Source: RAM1 sp041905405 | Lineage (GTDB): Bacteria; Pseudomonadota; Gammaproteobacteria; Burkholderiales; Burkholderiaceae_C | Direction: 5' to 3' | Assembly (NCBI GenBank): GCA_041905405.1 | Contig: JAYRLC010000004.1 | Span: 124,001 to 188,000 of the forward strand | Length of the DNA: 64,000 nucleotides | Shown: piece after piece, positions 8,447 through 17,125 of the stretch | Layout of the letters: the number at the start of each line of letters is the position of its first letter | How positions within the stretch are numbered: position 1 is the stretch's first letter | Translations under genes and position numbers: made by a program | The notes under the pieces: model-generated | Told to the model about the DNA's origin: nothing | The model's database searches: none | What the model saw: only the letters and a program-made list of their open reading frames with translations

Positions 8447-9516
8447 GGCGGAAGTTCGTCGTGGCAGGGGCTGTTGCCGCAGTGGGTGCCGGCGTGGCGG
8501 CATTGCTGCTCACGGGCTGCGCGAACGTGGGCTACTACTGGCAGTCGGCCAGCGGGCACCTGTCGCTCATGCAGGCGGCCCGCCCGGTGGACGAGTGGCT
8601 GGCCGACAGCGCCACCCCTGAACCGCTGAAGGCGCGGCTGGCGCTGAGCCAGCGCATGCGCGACTTTGCCGCGGCGCAGCTGCACCTGCCCGACAACGCG
8701 AGCTACCGGCGGTACGCGGACCTGAAGCGCCGCGCGGCCGTGTGGAACGTGGTGGCCGCGCCGCCTTATTCGCTCACGCTGCACACCTGGTGCTTTCCCG
8801 TGACCGGCTGCGTGGGGTATCGCGGCTACTTCAGCGAAGCCGACGCGCGCGCGCAGGCAAAGCAACTTGCGGCCCAAGGCCTGGAAGTGTCGGTCTACGG
8901 CGTGCCCGCGTACTCCACGCTCGGATGGATGAATTGGGCCGGTGGCGACCCCTTGCTCAACACCTTCATGCACTACCCCGAAGGCGAGCTGGCCCGGCTG
9001 ATCTTCCACGAGCTGGCTCACCAGGTCGTGTACGCCAAGGACGACACGATGTTCAACGAGTCGTTCGCCACGGCGGTGGAGCGGCTGGGCGGCGCGCGCT
9101 GGCTGGCGGAGCATGCGGGCGAAGCCGCGCGCGCCGAATACGCCGCGTTCGATGCGCGGCGCCTGCAGTTCAGGACGCTGGCGCTGGCGGCGCGCCGCGA
9201 GCTTGCGGCGGTGTATGACGCCCGGGACCTGTCCGCGCCGCAACGCGAAGCGCAAAAGCAGGCTGTGTTGCAGGACTTCCGGCAGCGCTACGCGCAGTTG
9301 AAGGCCAGCTGGGGCGGCTTCGCGGGGTACGACCCCTGGGTGGCCCAGGCCAACAACGCGTCGTTCGGCGCACAGGCAGCGTATGACGAACTGGTGCCTG
9401 GCTTTGAGCGGCTGTTCAACCGCGAGCAGGGCGACTGGAAGCGGTTTTATGATGCGGCGAAGCGACTGGCCGCGCTGCCCCGCGACGAGCGGCGCCAGGC
9501 GCTGCAGCAGCCCTGA
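8443..9516 (+). CDS. Predicted aminopeptidase lipoprotein (PF10023-type)
   Basis: This 357-residue protein starts at GTG 8443, which overlaps the upstream stop by 4 bp. The N-terminus is a lipoprotein signal with lipobox LLTGC, so the mature protein should be anchored in the envelope. The zinc motif HELAH follows FMHYPEGELARLIF, and a downstream FNESFATAVE segment supplies another Glu. This pattern fits the family annotated as putative aminopeptidase, about 350 residues long. C-terminal helices rich in Arg, Gln and Ala complete the domain. Biochemical activity in this family is predicted rather than proven, and a link to the molybdoenzyme is suggested only by the overlap. Confidence 0.85.
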   Translation: MRRKFVVAGAVAAVGAGVAALLLTGCANVGYYWQSASGHLSLMQAARPVDEWLADSATPEPLKARLALSQRMRDFAAAQLHLPDNASYRRYADLKRRAAVWNVVAAPPYSLTLHTWCFPVTGCVGYRGYFSEADARAQAKQLAAQGLEVSVYGVPAYSTLGWMNWAGGDPLLNTFMHYPEGELARLIFHELAHQVVYAKDDTMFNESFATAVERLGGARWLAEHAGEAARAEYAAFDARRLQFRTLALAARRELAAVYDARDLSAPQREAQKQAVLQDFRQRYAQLKASWGGFAGYDPWVAQANNASFGAQAAYDELVPGFERLFNREQGDWKRFYDAAKRLAALPRDERRQALQQP

Positions 9517-9542
9517 AACTACAACCGCGAAGGAGACGCACG

Positions 9543-9872
9543 GTGCCCGACATCCACATCAAGCGCGAACATGCCCTGGGCTTTGCCGAGGCGCGCAAGA
9601 TCGCCTTCAAATGGGCCGAAATGGCGGAAGAAAAATTCGACATGGAATGCACTTACGAGGAAGGCAAGACCGAGGACCTGGTCACCTTCACGCGTTCCGG
9701 GGTGAACGGGGAACTCAAGGTGACGGCCGGCCTGTTCGAACTCGATGCCCGCCTGGGTTTTCTGCTGGGGGCCTTCAAGGACAGGATCGAGGGCGAAATC
9801 GTCCAGAACCTGGACGCGTTGCTGGCCAAAAAGCCGGCCTCAAGGAAAGCGGCGCCAAAGAAAAAGGCCTGA
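9543..9872 (+). CDS. Polyhydroxyalkanoic acid system family protein (PHA_gran_rgn)
   Basis: This 109-residue protein begins at GTG 9543 behind a GAAGGAGA ribosome binding site. Its opening IHIKREHALGFAEARK, the FDMECTYEE segment and a basic Lys/Ala tail match the small PHA system proteins found near PHA or fatty acid genes in betaproteobacteria. Their exact role is not established; association with storage granules is assumed from genome context. It is followed 22 bp downstream by a CoA-transferase and lies at the head of the neutral-lipid region of this window. Confidence 0.82.
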   Translation: MPDIHIKREHALGFAEARKIAFKWAEMAEEKFDMECTYEEGKTEDLVTFTRSGVNGELKVTAGLFELDARLGFLLGAFKDRIEGEIVQNLDALLAKKPASRKAAPKKKA

Positions 9873-9894
9873 CGCTTCAGGCCTGCCGCAAGAC

Positions 9895-11115
9895 ATGGAG
9901 ACATCGAACACTGCGCCGCAGGTGGGCGGACCGCTCGCGGGCCTGAGAGTCGTTGAGCTGGGGCAGCTGATTGCCGGCCCGTTCGCCGCCAAGACGCTGG
10001 CCGACTTCGGCGCCGACGTGGTCAAGATCGAGCCCCCGGGCGAGGGCGATCCGCTGCGCAAATGGCGCCTGCTCAAGGACGGAACCTCCGTGTGGTGGCA
10101 GGTGCAGTCGCGCAACAAGCGCTCGGTGGTGCTGGACCTGCGCGACGCCGCCGCCCAGGACATCGTGCGCAAGCTCGCGGCCGAGGCCGACGTGCTGATC
10201 GAGAACTTCCGCCCCGGCGCCATGGAAGGCTGGGGGCTGGGGCCGGACGTTTTGCTGGCGATCAACCCGCGCCTGGTCATGCTGCGCATCAGCGGCTATG
10301 GACAGACGGGCCCTTACCGCGACCGTCCCGGCTTTGGCGTGGTGGCCGAAGCCATGAGCGGCCTGCGGCACCTTACGGGTGAGCCCGGTCATGTGCCGGT
10401 GCGGGTGGGCGTGAGCATCGGCGACACGCTGGCGTCGCTGCACGGCGTGATCGGCATCCTGATGGCGCTGCATCACCGCCAGCGCAGCGGACAGGGCCAG
10501 GTCATCGACGTCGCCCTTTACGAAGCGGTCTTCAACTGCATGGAAAGCCTGCTGCCGGAATACAGCGCGTTCGGCGCGGTGCGCGGGCCGGCCGGCAGCG
10601 CCTTGCCCGGCATTGCGCCCAGCAACGCCTACCGCTGCGCCGACGGCGGCTACGCGCTGATTGCGGGCAACGGTGACAGCATCTTCAAGCGGCTCATGAA
10701 AGTGATCGGGCGCGACGACCTGGGGCAGGACCCGCAGCTGGCCGGCAACGCGGGGCGGGTGGCGCAGGTGGAACGGATCGATGCGGCCATCGGCGGCTGG
10801 GCCGCGCAGCGCACCGTGGACGAGGCGCTGGCTGCGCTGGATGCGGCGGCCGTGCCGGCCGGGCGCATCTATACCGTTGCCGACATCGCGGCCGATCCGC
10901 ACTACCAGGCGCGGGGCATGATCGCGCAGGTCCGCATGGACGACGGCTCCTCGCTGGCCGTGCCGGGCATCGTGCCCAAGCTGTCGCTCACCCCTGGCGC
11001 GCACCGGCGCAATGCGCCCGCGCTGGGGCAGGACACCGAGGCGGTGTTGCGGGAAGTGGGCCTGAGCGACGCCCAGATCGCCGCGCTGCGCGAGCGCGGC
11101 ATCGTGGGCGGCTGA
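9895..11115 (+). CDS. CaiB/BaiF family CoA-transferase
   Basis: This 406-residue family III CoA-transferase starts at ATG 9895. It opens with GPLAGLRVVELGQLIAGPFA, followed by LADFGADVVKIEPPGEGDPLR and SRNKRSVVLDLRD, then VLIENFRPGAMEGWGLG and the GPYRDRPGF block. It would move CoA between carboxylic acids. In many characterised members an Asp follows the PG-aromatic motif and acts as the acyl carrier. Here that position appears to be Gly148, as in a subgroup with a GFG motif, so the catalytic mechanism or substrate may differ. It shares a strand and short gap with the PHA-system gene. Confidence 0.88.
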   Translation: METSNTAPQVGGPLAGLRVVELGQLIAGPFAAKTLADFGADVVKIEPPGEGDPLRKWRLLKDGTSVWWQVQSRNKRSVVLDLRDAAAQDIVRKLAAEADVLIENFRPGAMEGWGLGPDVLLAINPRLVMLRISGYGQTGPYRDRPGFGVVAEAMSGLRHLTGEPGHVPVRVGVSIGDTLASLHGVIGILMALHHRQRSGQGQVIDVALYEAVFNCMESLLPEYSAFGAVRGPAGSALPGIAPSNAYRCADGGYALIAGNGDSIFKRLMKVIGRDDLGQDPQLAGNAGRVAQVERIDAAIGGWAAQRTVDEALAALDAAAVPAGRIYTVADIAADPHYQARGMIAQVRMDDGSSLAVPGIVPKLSLTPGAHRRNAPALGQDTEAVLREVGLSDAQIAALRERGIVGG

Positions 11116-11145
11116 AGCCGCCCGTGCCGGCGGGCGGGCTTCAGC
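11111..11145. terminator. Hairpin between convergent CoA-transferase and acyl-CoA-binding protein genes
   Basis: The arms at 11111-11124 and 11131-11145 pair over 14 bp with one bulged base and a 6-nt loop. The hairpin spans the stop codons of both convergent genes. No T-tract follows on either strand, so it may act as a weak bidirectional terminator or as an mRNA 3'-end stabiliser. Confidence 0.45.
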
Positions 11146-11395
11146 TCAGCGATTCAATCAGGTCGATGTACTGCTGCATGGCGTCGTCGCCGGCGGTGCC
11201 CTTCAGGCCGTTCCAGGCGTCCCATTTGGCGCGGCCCACCATGTCGCCGAAACCGGGCTTCTTCTCGGCGTTGTCACCGGCGGTGGCCTGCTTGTACAGG
11301 GCGTAGATCTTCAGCAGGGTCGCGTTGTCCGGGCGCTCGCTGAGGGTCTTGGAATTGGCAACGGCGGCTTCGAACGCGGCTTTGAGATCGGCCAT
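11141..11395 (-). CDS. Acyl-CoA-binding protein
   Basis: This 84-residue protein matches the compact four-helix ACBP family. It begins MADLKAAFEAAV, carries LKIYALYKQATAGDN, which holds acyl-CoA contact residues, then KWDAWNGLKG and a YIDLIESL tail. The start at 11395 has an AGGAG site. ACBP holds long-chain acyl-CoA in the cytosol and can feed acyltransferases. It is divergent from the WS/DGAT gene 151 bp away, which fits a role in neutral-lipid synthesis. Confidence 0.92.
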   Translation of the reverse strand: MADLKAAFEAAVANSKTLSERPDNATLLKIYALYKQATAGDNAEKKPGFGDMVGRAKWDAWNGLKGTAGDDAMQQYIDLIESLS

Positions 11396-11546
11396 GGGAA
11401 TGCTCCTGGGTGTTGTGCTGTTGGGGGAAGTGTCTACCCGCCGGTGTCGCCTGCGGGTAACTTCGCGGTATCTTACGTTCGCGGGGCGGCACAGAATAGG
11501 GGCCGACCCCGAATCAACATCTCCGGCCCGACCGGATGGAGACAGC

Positions 11547-13055
11547 ATGGTGACCCGAATCGCCGCCCCCGAGGCGGCCAGGAAAGCGGCCAAGGCCGTC
11601 CGCAAGAACGCCACCCGGGCCGCCAGCGGCATGCTGGGCCTGAGCGGCGAACGCATGAGCAAGGTCGACACGGCCTGGCTGCGCATGGACAGCGACAGCA
11701 ACCTCATGATGATCGTGGGCGTGTGGACGCTCAGGCCGGGCATCCGGCATGCCGACCTGTGCCAGCGCGTGGAGGAGCGGTTACTCAAGTACAACCGGTT
11801 CCGCCAGCGCGTGGTGGAAGACGCCGCGGGCGCCACCTGGGTCGAGGACGGCAACTTTGACATCGCGCGGCATGTCACGCTCGAAAAACTGCCGCGCGCG
11901 GCCCGGGAGAACCGGCAGCAGGCGCTGCAGGACCGCGTGGGCGCGCTGGCCATGCAGCCGCTGGACCCCAGGCGGCCCCTGTGGCAGCTGTCGCTGGTGG
12001 AAGACTACGACGGCGGCAGCGCGCTCATCGTGCGCATCCACCATTGCATTGCCGACGGCATTGCGCTGATCTCCGTGACCATGTCGCTGGTCGACGGCGG
12101 CGCGCCGCCGCCGGAACGCAAGCGCAAGGCCGCACCCGCCGGGGCCGAGGACTGGATCGCCGAGACGCTGATCAAGCCGCTGGCCGGCATCACCGTGCGC
12201 GCGCTGGACGCCGCCGGCGACGGCGCAGCGAAGTCGCTGGGCATGCTGCGTGACCCGCAGAAGGGCATGGCCGGTTCGCTGGACATGGCGCGGCTGGCCT
12301 ACCAGGTGGTCAGTGACGCGGCGGCGCTGGCCCTGATGCCCGACGATTCCAGAACGCGGCTGAAGGGCAAGCCGGGGCGCGCCAAGCGCGTGGCCTGGTG
12401 CCAGCCGATCCCGCTGGACGAAGTCAAGGCGGTGGGCAAGGCGCTGAACTGCTCCATCAACGACGTGCTGCTCAGTTGCGTGGCCGGCGCGATCGGCGAA
12501 TACCTCAAGGCGCAGGGCGATGACGTGACGGGCCAGGAGATCCGCGCCATGATTCCCGTCAACCTGCGTCCGCTCGACCAGGCCTACAAGCTCGGCAACC
12601 GTTTTGGCCTGGTGCCGCTGGTGCTGCCGATTGGCGTGAACAACCCGATCGAGCGCGTGTACGAAGTGCGCCGCCGGATGACGGCCCTGAAGGGCAGCAC
12701 CCAGCCGCTGCTGGCCTTCGGCCTGCTGGCCGTGGCGGGCCTGCTGATCAAGCCTGCGCAGGAGGCCATGCTCAACCTGTTCGGCAAGAAGACCACGGCC
12801 GTCATGACCAATGTGCCCGGCCCGCGCGAAAAGCTCAAATTCCTGGGCTCCACGCTGGAGCAGAGCATGTTCTGGGTGCCGCAGTCCGGTGACATCGGCC
12901 TGGGCGTGTCGATCCTGAGCTACGGGGGCGGCGTGCAGTTCGGCGTGATCACCGACACGGCCATGTGTCCCGATCCGCAAAAGATCATCGACGAATTCGA
13001 GCCAGAGTTCGCCAAGCTGTCGCTGGTGACGTTGATGCTGCCCTGGGAGGCTTGA
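11547..13055 (+). CDS. WS/DGAT/MGAT family acyltransferase (wax ester synthase / diacylglycerol acyltransferase)
   Basis: This 502-residue enzyme transfers acyl-CoA to a fatty alcohol or diacylglycerol. The active-site motif HHCIADG lies at residues 165-171. RPLWQLSLVE precedes it, the SINDVLLSCVAGAIGEYL motif follows, and the C-terminal WS_DGAT domain has TNVPGPREKL and a GLGVSILSYGG segment. Length and motif order fit the bacterial family. The start at ATG 11547 was preferred to earlier in-frame codons because a GGAG site lies just upstream and the family begins here. Together with the fatty acyl-CoA reductase at 17 kb it could make wax esters. Confidence 0.92.
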   Translation: MVTRIAAPEAARKAAKAVRKNATRAASGMLGLSGERMSKVDTAWLRMDSDSNLMMIVGVWTLRPGIRHADLCQRVEERLLKYNRFRQRVVEDAAGATWVEDGNFDIARHVTLEKLPRAARENRQQALQDRVGALAMQPLDPRRPLWQLSLVEDYDGGSALIVRIHHCIADGIALISVTMSLVDGGAPPPERKRKAAPAGAEDWIAETLIKPLAGITVRALDAAGDGAAKSLGMLRDPQKGMAGSLDMARLAYQVVSDAAALALMPDDSRTRLKGKPGRAKRVAWCQPIPLDEVKAVGKALNCSINDVLLSCVAGAIGEYLKAQGDDVTGQEIRAMIPVNLRPLDQAYKLGNRFGLVPLVLPIGVNNPIERVYEVRRRMTALKGSTQPLLAFGLLAVAGLLIKPAQEAMLNLFGKKTTAVMTNVPGPREKLKFLGSTLEQSMFWVPQSGDIGLGVSILSYGGGVQFGVITDTAMCPDPQKIIDEFEPEFAKLSLVTLMLPWEA

Positions 13056-13076
13056 GCGTGCGGTGGGCACGCTCAA
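13052..13076. terminator. Perfect 9-bp hairpin between convergent WS/DGAT and hemerythrin genes
   Basis: TTGAGCGTG at 13052-13060 and CACGCTCAA at 13068-13076 flank a 7-nt loop. The hairpin includes the WS/DGAT stop codon. There is no T-tract, so efficient intrinsic termination is uncertain. Confidence 0.4.
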
Positions 13077-13086
13077 CGGAAAGACA

Positions 13087-13554
13087 TCAGCTTTCGGCTG
13101 AACTCAGCGGCATTTCGCCCAGGCGGAAGGTCGCGAACTCTGCCTCGTAGTCTTTCGCAAATTTCTGCTTCTGGCCTTCGGTCAGAACCTTGCCGGCCAG
13201 CTGGAAGATCGCGTGTTCCTCGTCTTCCAGGTGATGGAAGACCTTGTGCTTGAGCTTCTTGAACTGGACCAGCCAGCCGGGCGAGCTGAAGTCTGTTGAG
13301 TTGAGCTCGTCCACCATTTCGTCCATCTGGTGGTGCTCGGCCATGCCGTGCCGGGCTTGTGCCATGCTGCTGTCGTGCTCGATGAGCGGCGCGTAGAAGC
13401 ATCGCTCCTCGGCGGCGGCATGGGCCGCGAGCTCGTGCTTGAACTCGCGGAACAGTCGTTCGCGCTCGGGCGAATCGCCTTTGGTTTCGACAATCTGTGT
13501 GGCAAGTGCGCGCTGGGTGTCGTGGGACAGGCGCAGGGCTTCAAAGATGTTCAT
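13087..13554 (-). CDS. Hemerythrin HHE domain protein
   Basis: This 155-residue all-helical protein carries the His and Glu residues expected for a di-iron hemerythrin-like site. These are SHDTQRALA near the N-terminus, FKHELAAHAAAEERCFY, MAEHHQMDEMV and KVFHHLEDEEHAIF. Such cytosolic proteins bind oxygen or nitric oxide, or handle iron and oxidative stress. The start at 13554 is the only Met that keeps the first His motif near the N-terminus. It lies 55 bp downstream of the TPR-like gene on the same strand. Confidence 0.88.
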   Translation of the reverse strand: MNIFEALRLSHDTQRALATQIVETKGDSPERERLFREFKHELAAHAAAEERCFYAPLIEHDSSMAQARHGMAEHHQMDEMVDELNSTDFSSPGWLVQFKKLKHKVFHHLEDEEHAIFQLAGKVLTEGQKQKFAKDYEAEFATFRLGEMPLSSAES

Positions 13555-13609
13555 GCAACGCAGTGTGGGCGTTGCGCTGCGCCGGTCCTGTAGGCCGGCT
13601 TCCCGACGC

Positions 13610-14383
13610 TCAGTCGTCCAGTTCGGCTTTTGCGCGGGCCACGTCCAGCCGCTCGGCGGCGTCCAGGGGGCGCGCGGCCGCGGCACGCTGGTAGAGCTGG
13701 GTCGCGTCTTTCATGCGCTGATCTCCCTCGAGCATCAGCAGGCCGGTGGCGTATTCGATCATGGCGATCGGCGAGTCGGGCGTCAGGCGCAGCGCGTCCT
13801 GGTACGCCCGCAGGCCAGCTTCCTTGCGGGCGCCATAGGTCATACCGCCGATCAGCGTGCCGACCTTGTCGATCACCTCGGCATGGAACGCGCCCAGCGC
13901 CACGTGCGCGTCCGCGTGGCGCGGTTGCAGCGCAATGGTTTTTTCCAGCGCCTCCTTGACGCGGCTGCCCAGGCCCTGCGCGAGCGCCTTGGCCACGCTG
14001 ATGCCCTGGCTGTAGCGGCCTAGCGCGTAGGCCTGCCAGTACCAGGCGCTGGCGTTGCCGGGGTCACGGGCGGTCTGCGCGCGCGCGCGGTCGGCCACCT
14101 CCATGAACAGGTCCAGGCGTACCTTCTCCTTCTTCTCCAGGTAGGTCGCGTAGATGCTGGTGGCCTTGTGGGCCACGGTGATGCCGTCGCCGCCGGCCTG
14201 CAATCCGGCATCGGCGGCCTGGCGGAAGTCGCCGTTGTGGAACAGGACCCAGGCTTGCAGGATGGCGGGATCGGTGGGGCAAGGTTCGGCGTCGCCGGCA
14301 TGCAGCCGCGCCCACTGCCGCCGCACGCTGGCGGCATCGAAGCTGAACTCACCGGCATGGGGAAAGGCAGTCCATTGGGCCAT
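13610..14383 (-). CDS. TPR-like helical repeat protein of unknown function
   Basis: This 257-residue soluble protein has no signal peptide. It contains paired helices resembling tetratricopeptide repeats, for example the segment around DPGNASAWYWQAYALGRY and that around LQPRHADAHVALGAFHAEV. SPIAMIEYATGLL and ATQLYQRAAAARPLDA form a final repeat. TPR proteins act as protein-protein adaptors, and the partner here is unknown. A GGAG site lies upstream of ATG 14383. The TetR gene ends only 16 bp upstream, so the two are probably co-transcribed. Confidence 0.78.
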   Translation of the reverse strand: MAQWTAFPHAGEFSFDAASVRRQWARLHAGDAEPCPTDPAILQAWVLFHNGDFRQAADAGLQAGGDGITVAHKATSIYATYLEKKEKVRLDLFMEVADRARAQTARDPGNASAWYWQAYALGRYSQGISVAKALAQGLGSRVKEALEKTIALQPRHADAHVALGAFHAEVIDKVGTLIGGMTYGARKEAGLRAYQDALRLTPDSPIAMIEYATGLLMLEGDQRMKDATQLYQRAAAARPLDAAERLDVARAKAELDD

Positions 14384-14399
14384 GGTTGTCTCCGCGCGT

Positions 14400-15065
14400 T
14401 CAGTCGCTGGCCGGTTTGCCGTAGGCGCCGACCAGGCCGAGCAGGTGCATGCGCTGCCCGGGCTCCAGGTACGGAACCAGCAGATTCAGCACGTGGTGGG
14501 CGCCGCGCATCAGCGCAAGCTGGGCGCTTTCGGGCTCCAGCGCGCGGCGCGGGTCGCGCACGTATTCGTAGCTCAGCCAGTAGGTCAGCACCACCACCAT
14601 GCTGGTGGCGGTGGCTTCAACCTCGCGCGAATCGATGCTGATCGCGCCGCTGCGGCTCATGCCGTCCAGCAGCGCGCGCACCGAACGGGTCTTGTTCTTC
14701 AGCACCCACTGGAAGTGGGTTTCCAGCCGCCGGTTCTTGGACAGCAGGTCGTTCAGGTCGCGGTAGAGAAAGCGGTATTGCCAGATCAGCTCGAACAGCG
14801 TGTGCATGAAGAACCACGCGTCCTCCACGTCGCGCACGCCGTCACTGGCGTTGAGCAACTCGCTCAGCGCGCGCTCGTAGCGGTCGAACAGGCTGTTGAT
14901 CAGCTCGTCCTTGGCGGGGTAGTGGTAATACAGGTTGCCGGGGCTGATGTTCAGCTCGGCCGAGATCAGCGTCGTGGACACGTTGGGCTCGCCGAACCGG
15001 TTGAACAGGTCCAGCGTGACTTCGAGGATGCGCTCTGCGGTGCGGCGTGGCGCCTTTTTCGCCAT
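14400..15065 (-). CDS. TetR/AcrR family transcriptional regulator
   Basis: This 221-residue regulator has an N-terminal helix-turn-helix (RILEVTLDLFNRFGEPNVST to LNISPGNLYYHYPAKDELI). A long ligand-binding helical domain follows, with FMHTLFELIWQYRFLYRDL and a C-terminal MVVVLTYWLSYEYV helix. The start was set at ATG 15065, with GAGGAGAC just upstream. Position within the lipid-storage region, next to a patatin lipase and phasin, suggests it senses an acyl-CoA or lipid signal. No operator could be identified. Confidence 0.88.
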   Translation of the reverse strand: MAKKAPRRTAERILEVTLDLFNRFGEPNVSTTLISAELNISPGNLYYHYPAKDELINSLFDRYERALSELLNASDGVRDVEDAWFFMHTLFELIWQYRFLYRDLNDLLSKNRRLETHFQWVLKNKTRSVRALLDGMSRSGAISIDSREVEATATSMVVVLTYWLSYEYVRDPRRALEPESAQLALMRGAHHVLNLLVPYLEPGQRMHLLGLVGAYGKPASD

Positions 15066-15103
15066 GGTGTCTCCTCTTTTCGTGTGCGCGGCTTCAGGAC
15101 ACT

Positions 15104-16348
15104 CTAACCCAACTCCCGCCTTGAAGGCTCCACCACCTGCCCCAGGTCGTCCATGACTTCCTGCAGCGAGGCGATGGCCCGGCCGATGCGCGTGGGCGGC
15201 GCCGACGGCGCGACCAGGTGGCGCCGGGCATCGTCCAGCACGTCCGCGCGCAGCGTCACGCCGTGCCGTGCCAGCGTGGCCGACAGGCGCGTGCGGCGCG
15301 AGCGCAGCATGGCGCGCGTCTGCTGGTAGGCATGTTCGGCCAGGGTCTTGCGCTGGCTGTAGCTGAAGGTGTTGGCCAGATAGAGCTCGGGGTCGCGATG
15401 GTCGGGCTCGATGAGCACGATGTCGGTGTCCGGATAAGCGTGCTCGTAGTGCTTCATGCCCAGCTCCATGCGGGAATGGATCATGGAGCGGAAGGTCTGG
15501 CTGAGCACGGCCGGCAGGCCGCCGTCCACGATGCGCGGGATCCGGCGCTTTTCTGGCGGCAGGCCGCAGCGCATGACCTGCGCGGTCTCGGGGGCGGTGG
15601 CGTTGAACGGCACCAGCGGGTTCAGGCACAGCAGCAGGTCCACGCCGTCGTCCAGGGCGACCGAGGCATGCATGGTTTTCTTGAGCGCGCCGTCCACGTA
15701 GTAGCGATCGTCGATCTCCACCGGCGGGAACAGGCCCGGCAGCGCCGAGCTGGCCTGCACCGCTCGCGAGATCGGCACATGGTCCCAGCCGGGCCGGCCG
15801 AAGGGTGCGGCCTCGCCGCTGTCCAGGTTGGTCGCCACCAGCGTGAGCTGCGTGCGCAGGCGGCGAAAGTCATTGGTGCGGCCTTCACGCGAGAACAGCC
15901 GTTCGAGTTCGCGGTCCACGCGCTCGTTGGAAAAAATGCCGGTCGGAAGCCCCGGACCCAACCGCTCCAGCGCGCGGGTGAGCGACTGCCCGCCCAGCAT
16001 GAAGCGCCGCAGCGCCGACGCCGCCAGCCCGGGCATGGCGATGGCGCGCCGCGCGAATTCACCATAGGCCGGCGCCATGAGCCAAGCCGGATCGAACACG
16101 TCGGATGCCTTGCTGCCGTTGTCGATGAAAGACGCGCACAGTTCACGGGGCGTCATGCCATTGGCCAGCGCCGCGGCAATGAAACCGCCCGCTGAAACGC
16201 CGACATAGTGATCCAGCCGCGACAGATGAAGGCCGTCCAGCGATTCATCCAGCGCGCACAGGGCGCCGATCTCATAGATGGCGCCCAAGGGGCCGCCGCC
16301 GGCCAGCGCGAGCGCAATGCGGGGTTGCTTGGGGCGTGCGGGGCTCAT
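15104..16348 (-). CDS. Patatin-like phospholipase / lipid hydrolase
   Basis: This 414-residue protein has the patatin fold: the oxyanion loop GGGPLGAIYEIGAL at the N-terminus, the nucleophile motif GVSAGG near residue 50, and the dyad Asp in VDGALKKT. No signal peptide is visible, so it should be cytoplasmic. Homologues cleave phospholipid or neutral lipid esters. Its position between a TetR gene and a phasin favours mobilisation of storage lipid. The start at 16348 places the glycine-rich motif at residue 16, as in relatives; the frame extends further upstream without family similarity. Confidence 0.88.
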   Translation of the reverse strand: MSPARPKQPRIALALAGGGPLGAIYEIGALCALDESLDGLHLSRLDHYVGVSAGGFIAAALANGMTPRELCASFIDNGSKASDVFDPAWLMAPAYGEFARRAIAMPGLAASALRRFMLGGQSLTRALERLGPGLPTGIFSNERVDRELERLFSREGRTNDFRRLRTQLTLVATNLDSGEAAPFGRPGWDHVPISRAVQASSALPGLFPPVEIDDRYYVDGALKKTMHASVALDDGVDLLLCLNPLVPFNATAPETAQVMRCGLPPEKRRIPRIVDGGLPAVLSQTFRSMIHSRMELGMKHYEHAYPDTDIVLIEPDHRDPELYLANTFSYSQRKTLAEHAYQQTRAMLRSRRTRLSATLARHGVTLRADVLDDARRHLVAPSAPPTRIGRAIASLQEVMDDLGQVVEPSRRELG

Positions 16349-16410
16349 GCGGTCAGTGTAGGAGGACGCGCCGCACGGCGATGCTGCGATGCAGCAAACC
16401 ATGCGGACGC

Positions 16411-16432
16411 AAAAAAGGGCGCCGAAGCGCCC
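16411..16432 (-). terminator. Intrinsic terminator of the phasin gene
   Basis: On the minus strand GGGCGC, a TTCG tetraloop and GCGCCC form a stem immediately followed by six T residues. The hairpin lies 23 bp after the phasin stop codon. A UUCG tetraloop followed by a U-tract is a textbook Rho-independent terminator. Confidence 0.85.
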
Positions 16433-16454
16433 CGGTGCAGTGGCCGTGCCGTGT

Positions 16455-16970
16455 TCATGCTGTCTTGCGGGCGGCGCTGCGTTTGGCGGCAGGCTTTGCG
16501 GTTTTGCCGGCGGCGGTCTTGCCGGCCGGCTTGTCGGCGGCGGACGCCGCGGAGCGTGCGCTCAGGCGGGCGACATTGCGGTTGAGCTCGTCAATGCGCG
16601 CGATCAGCACGTCAATGTCTTTGGCCGAGGGCACGCCCAGCTTGTTGAGCGCCTTGGAGACGCGGTCCTCGAAAATGCTTTCGAGCTTGTCCCACTGGCC
16701 CGACGCCTTGGACGAAATGTCGGTGGCCATGGTGGCCATTTTGTTGGTGGCTTCGGAGATTTTTTCCTCGGCAGCGGCCTGGGTCTTGCGCTGGATGGAC
16801 AGGCCTTCCTTGACCAGGGTCTCGAAGACCTTGCCGCCTTCTTCCTGCGCCTTGGCAAAGGCGCCCAGACCGGCCAGCCAGATCTGCTGGGCGGATTCCT
16901 TGACGGTGCCCGACAACTGGGCGGCGGACTTTTCGCCCGAAGCGGACGACTTCTGCATTTTCTTGACCAT
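16455..16970 (-). CDS. Phasin family protein
   Basis: This 171-residue protein is a granule-surface phasin of the PhaI/PhaF-like group. The N-terminal part contains SAQQIWLAGLGAFAKAQEEG, then KVFETLVKEG. A long amphipathic helix follows, with RVSKALNKLGVPSAKDIDVL, and a basic Ala/Lys/Thr tail (KPAAKRSAARKTA) that may bind DNA. Such proteins coat PHA or neutral-lipid inclusions and can help segregate them with the nucleoid. ATG 16970 is the first Met that fits the family start. A strong terminator follows. Confidence 0.9.
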   Translation of the reverse strand: MVKKMQKSSASGEKSAAQLSGTVKESAQQIWLAGLGAFAKAQEEGGKVFETLVKEGLSIQRKTQAAAEEKISEATNKMATMATDISSKASGQWDKLESIFEDRVSKALNKLGVPSAKDIDVLIARIDELNRNVARLSARSAASAADKPAGKTAAGKTAKPAAKRSAARKTA

Positions 16971-17125
16971 GGGAATCTCCGGTGGGGTTGATGGCTGCAT
17001 GGGACTGTAATCGCACGCGGCCTGCGCCGGTTAGGTGCCGATCCCTAGGCGTGACACGGGTTTGTGCTGAATGGCCGTGTTTTGTCTTTAAGCAAGAATC
17101 GGTGATCTATTCCCTGGAGGGTCTC

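Noticed and set aside
6347..8503. Long open frame of 718 codons antisense to the molybdopterin oxidoreductase
   Set aside because: A high-GC shadow frame. The sense product has full [4Fe-4S] and MGD motifs; the antisense product has no recognisable features.
11325..11546. Upstream extension of the WS/DGAT frame into the acyl-CoA-binding protein gene
   Set aside because: The extension lies antisense to a clear ACBP gene and has no family similarity. ATG 11547 has a ribosome binding site.
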